From NCBI GenBank assembly GCA_030148165.1, contig JASBTZ010000008.1:62001-126000 (forward strand): a stretch of DNA of 64,000 bases, read 5' to 3'. The translations under genes and the position numbers were made by a program. The notes beneath the pieces were generated by a model, which did not search any database, was not told where the DNA came from, and worked only from the letters and a program-made list of their open reading frames with translations. Below, one piece after another: positions 61,913 through 64,000 of the stretch. Source of the DNA: Bacteroidota bacterium. Lineage in GTDB: Bacteria; Bacteroidota; Bacteroidia; Flavobacteriales_D; Crocinitomicaceae. Within the stretch, counting starts at the first letter, position 1. The number at the start of each line of letters is the position of its first letter.

Positions 61913-63154
61913 ATGAGTAAACAATTAAAAATTGGCCTGATCGGATTCGGATGTGTTGGATCGGGATTGTACGAGGTATTGAATAAATCTAACCTATTTG
62001 ATGCTGAAATCACCAGGATCGTGGTGAAGAATCCTAACAAGGAAAGAACCATTGGAAGAGAAAATTTCTCGTACGATGTCAACGTGATTCTTAATGATCC
62101 TGAGATCAACGTAGTAGTTGAATTGATCAATGATACGGAGGCAGCGTATCACATTGTCAAGGAAGCATTAAGCCGCGGTAAAAACGTGGTTTCTGCGAAT
62201 AAGAAATTAATCGCTGAAAATCTCGAAGAGTTGGTAGGTCTGGCAAAAAGAAATCAAACTTCTTTCTTGTACGAAGCGGCTGTAGGTGGATCAATTCCGA
62301 TTATCAGAAACCTGGAGGAGTATTATAACAACGATACGCTTAATTCCATTGAAGGGATCGTTAACGGAACAACAAACTACATTCTTTCAAGATCGAATCA
62401 AGGTGTCGATTATCAATCAGCTCTGACAGAAGCTCAGAATTTAGGTTTCGCTGAAATAGATCCGAGCTTGGATGTCGAAGGCTTTGATTCAAAATACAAA
62501 TTGGTATTGCTGTTGAAACATGCTTTCGGATTGAGTGTTGTTCCTGAGGAAGTAATCAATATTGGTATTAGTTCACTATCGAATAGTGCTATTGAATATG
62601 CGCAGGAGAAAGGATACAGAATTAAACTCATTTCCAGAGCAGAGAAAATAAGTAACAGGATAGTGGCATTCGTAGCTCCGCACTTTGTTGGACCTGATCA
62701 TTTTGCCTACAACATTAACAATGAATTTAACGCAGTTATTGTCGAGGCTTTATTCAGTGATAAACAGCTTTTTATAGGTAAAGGGGCCGGAAGTTACCCA
62801 ACGGCTAGTGCTGTCTTGTCGGATATCTCCGCATTGAAATATGACTACCAGTATGAGTACAAGAAAGAAAGTGATCAGTTAAATCTCATTCACGATAATG
62901 ATATATATGTCAACGTATTCGTGAGCAGTAACTCAATTTCTTTCATTGAGAAGTATGAACTGAAGGAGCAAAATGAAATTTATGTATCGCGAGACTCTGT
63001 CTTTAGAACAGGATGGATAAAGCTGCGCGATCTGGATCAAATTGGAAGAGATTTGAACACTTCTGTAATCATACTTCCGGGTAGCTTCAAATCAGAGAGT
63101 GAATTCAAGAGTAAAGGCGAAAAAACGCTTTTAATCGAAAATACCGGAACGTAA
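61913..63154 (+). CDS. hom: Homoserine dehydrogenase
   Basis: 413 aa. N-terminal NAD(P)-binding domain (KIGLIGFGCVGSGLYEVL, about 5-22), the catalytic domain VNGTTNYILSR and GFAEIDPSLDVEGFDSKYKL, and a C-terminal ACT-like regulatory region (about 320-395; DNDIYVNVFVSSNSI). Reduces aspartate semialdehyde to homoserine, the acceptor for MetX. Its stop overlaps the start of the YeeE-type gene, so transport and synthesis are one unit. Confidence 0.95.
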   Translation: MSKQLKIGLIGFGCVGSGLYEVLNKSNLFDAEITRIVVKNPNKERTIGRENFSYDVNVILNDPEINVVVELINDTEAAYHIVKEALSRGKNVVSANKKLIAENLEELVGLAKRNQTSFLYEAAVGGSIPIIRNLEEYYNNDTLNSIEGIVNGTTNYILSRSNQGVDYQSALTEAQNLGFAEIDPSLDVEGFDSKYKLVLLLKHAFGLSVVPEEVINIGISSLSNSAIEYAQEKGYRIKLISRAEKISNRIVAFVAPHFVGPDHFAYNINNEFNAVIVEALFSDKQLFIGKGAGSYPTASAVLSDISALKYDYQYEYKKESDQLNLIHDNDIYVNVFVSSNSISFIEKYELKEQNEIYVSRDSVFRTGWIKLRDLDQIGRDLNTSVIILPGSFKSESEFKSKGEKTLLIENTGT

Positions 63155-63615
63155 TGAACAACTATTTAGCATGGTATATAGCAGGTCCCTTGATCGGACT
63201 TATGGTTCCGATTTTACTTATAATCAGGTCAAAACAACTTGGGATATCATCGGGTCTGAGATGGCTGGGTTCGCTTCTGACCCCCGGTTTATCCTATTTT
63301 GATTATAACAGAAAGAAGGATTTCTGGCAGATCGAATTTACGATTGGGATCTTATTGGTTTCAGTACTCTTCGGAAGTCTGGGTTTGATACCTGAATTTA
63401 AGGGAGATAAAGAAATATTGATTGCAGAAAATGCACCTGTCTTTTTGGTAGGAGGAATATTAATAGGCTTCGGTTCTCGCATGGCTAATGGTTGTACAGC
63501 CGGACATTGTATCATGGGTACCTCGCAGTTTTCGACGGCTTCAATAATTGCAACGATATTCTTTTTCATTGGGGGATGGATCGCATCTAACTTTTTAACA
63601 AGCATAATTTTTTAA
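63154..63615 (+). CDS. YeeE/YedE-family sulfur-transport protein, first half
   Basis: 153 aa with four membrane segments (about 8-26, 60-78, 95-115, 130-150). The hallmark FGSRMANGCTAGHCIMG (GxR-x-GCTxGH) carries the conserved Cys of YeeE/YedE (PmpA-type) transporters of thiosulfate or other sulfur compounds. Followed after 1 nt by a second, matching half. Its start overlaps the hom stop. The association with a methionine operon supports a sulfur-supply role. Confidence 0.85.
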   Translation: MNNYLAWYIAGPLIGLMVPILLIIRSKQLGISSGLRWLGSLLTPGLSYFDYNRKKDFWQIEFTIGILLVSVLFGSLGLIPEFKGDKEILIAENAPVFLVGGILIGFGSRMANGCTAGHCIMGTSQFSTASIIATIFFFIGGWIASNFLTSIIF

Positions 63616-63616
63616 A

Positions 63617-64000
63617 ATGAAGACACTAATAACCATTGCTATGGGAATGATCTTTGGATCTATTATAATCGCCTCAGGTGCATTTTCCTGGTCGGTAATT
63701 AATGATATGTTTCATTTCAGATCGTTTCATATGTTCGGGCTTTTATTTTCCGCTATCGCAACGGCAGCCATTTCACTTATAGTCATTAAAAAGTGGAAAA
63801 TCAGAGACATTACGAAGCAGAAAATTGAAATAAAACCAAAACCCCTGGAATTGAAGAACAATGCGATCGGTGGATTGATCTTCGGTATCGGATGGGGAAT
63901 TACTGGTGCTTGTACTGCTCCGATATTTATAATTTTAGGTATTAAATGGTACATTGGTTTGAGTCTTTTGTCAGGAGCAATAATTGGCGTTGTGTTGTAT
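63617..64000 (+). CDS. YeeE/YedE-family (DUF6691-like) protein, second half, cut by window edge
   Basis: Partial: 128 codons to the end of the window, no stop. Membrane segments near residues 5-22, 40-58, 85-100 and 105-128, with the conserved GIGWGITGACTAPIF motif (GxGWGxTGACxGP type) that pairs with the first half. Two half-size YeeE genes in tandem are the usual arrangement for this transporter type. The rest of the gene, and any following sulfur gene, lies outside the window. Confidence 0.85.
   Translation, partial: MKTLITIAMGMIFGSIIIASGAFSWSVINDMFHFRSFHMFGLLFSAIATAAISLIVIKKWKIRDITKQKIEIKPKPLELKNNAIGGLIFGIGWGITGACTAPIFIILGIKWYIGLSLLSGAIIGVVLY

Overview
The window looks like chromosomal DNA of a free-living, probably marine member of the Bacteroidota (Flavobacteriales-like). 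The evidence is a gliding-motility lipoprotein (GldH), four secreted proteins ending in type IX secretion (T9SS) sorting domains, many signal-peptide lipoproteins, AT-rich intergenic DNA with TAnnTTTG-type -7 boxes and few Shine-Dalgarno sites, a fused SecDF and a fused alpha/beta 2-oxoacid dehydrogenase E1. No phage, transposase, recombinase or CRISPR array was seen.

Layout. 1-5200 is an accessory array: seven small minus-strand ORFs (six of them predicted lipoproteins) separated by seven related 130-180 nt repeats. The repeats begin and end in complementary TATAAC/GTTATA-type cores and sit immediately after each stop codon, which is the geometry of integron gene cassettes with attC sites but with no integrase in view. 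The array ends at the right in a dense compound palindrome. After tRNA-Arg(CCT) come hemN and a divergent four-cysteine Fnr-like regulator, then a phenylacetyl-CoA epoxidase cluster (paaA, a GreA-C-terminal-like gene, paaB, paaC), a DUF983/Crp pair, a T9SS protein, an aminotransferase, a VanX-type dipeptidase, and a TonB receptor facing a DtxR/MntR-type regulator across a clear DtxR-like operator. 17.5-24 kb holds a GNAT, an S9 peptidase, rpsP-rimM-trmN6 and gldH. 24-33 kb holds the E1 fusion, a large T9SS adhesin-like protein, and an envelope/glycosyltransferase group. 33-46 kb holds secDF, an exonuclease/GIY-YIG fusion, an SPFH protein, outer-membrane proteins, a regulator/LMW-PTP pair and a PadR/PspC pair. 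46-53 kb is a mostly minus-strand housekeeping run (sucD, FKBP lipoprotein, TraB/GumN, methyltransferase, cca, Sua5, trmD). 53-60 kb holds an M14 peptidase, a T9SS protein, an acyltransferase, lhgO and an AI-2E transporter.

The right end is a methionine/sulfur operon: a SAM-I riboswitch, then a 38-codon ORF whose last ten codons are M-C-S-C-M-C-C-C-R-C, then metX, hom and two YeeE/YedE sulfur-transporter halves (the last cut by the window edge). The riboswitch plus Cys/Met-rich leader ORF suggests two-layer control, SAM sensing and ribosome stalling at Cys/Met codons. This leader and the attC-like cassette array are the two most unusual things here. All functional calls come from reading the sequence; no database search was run.
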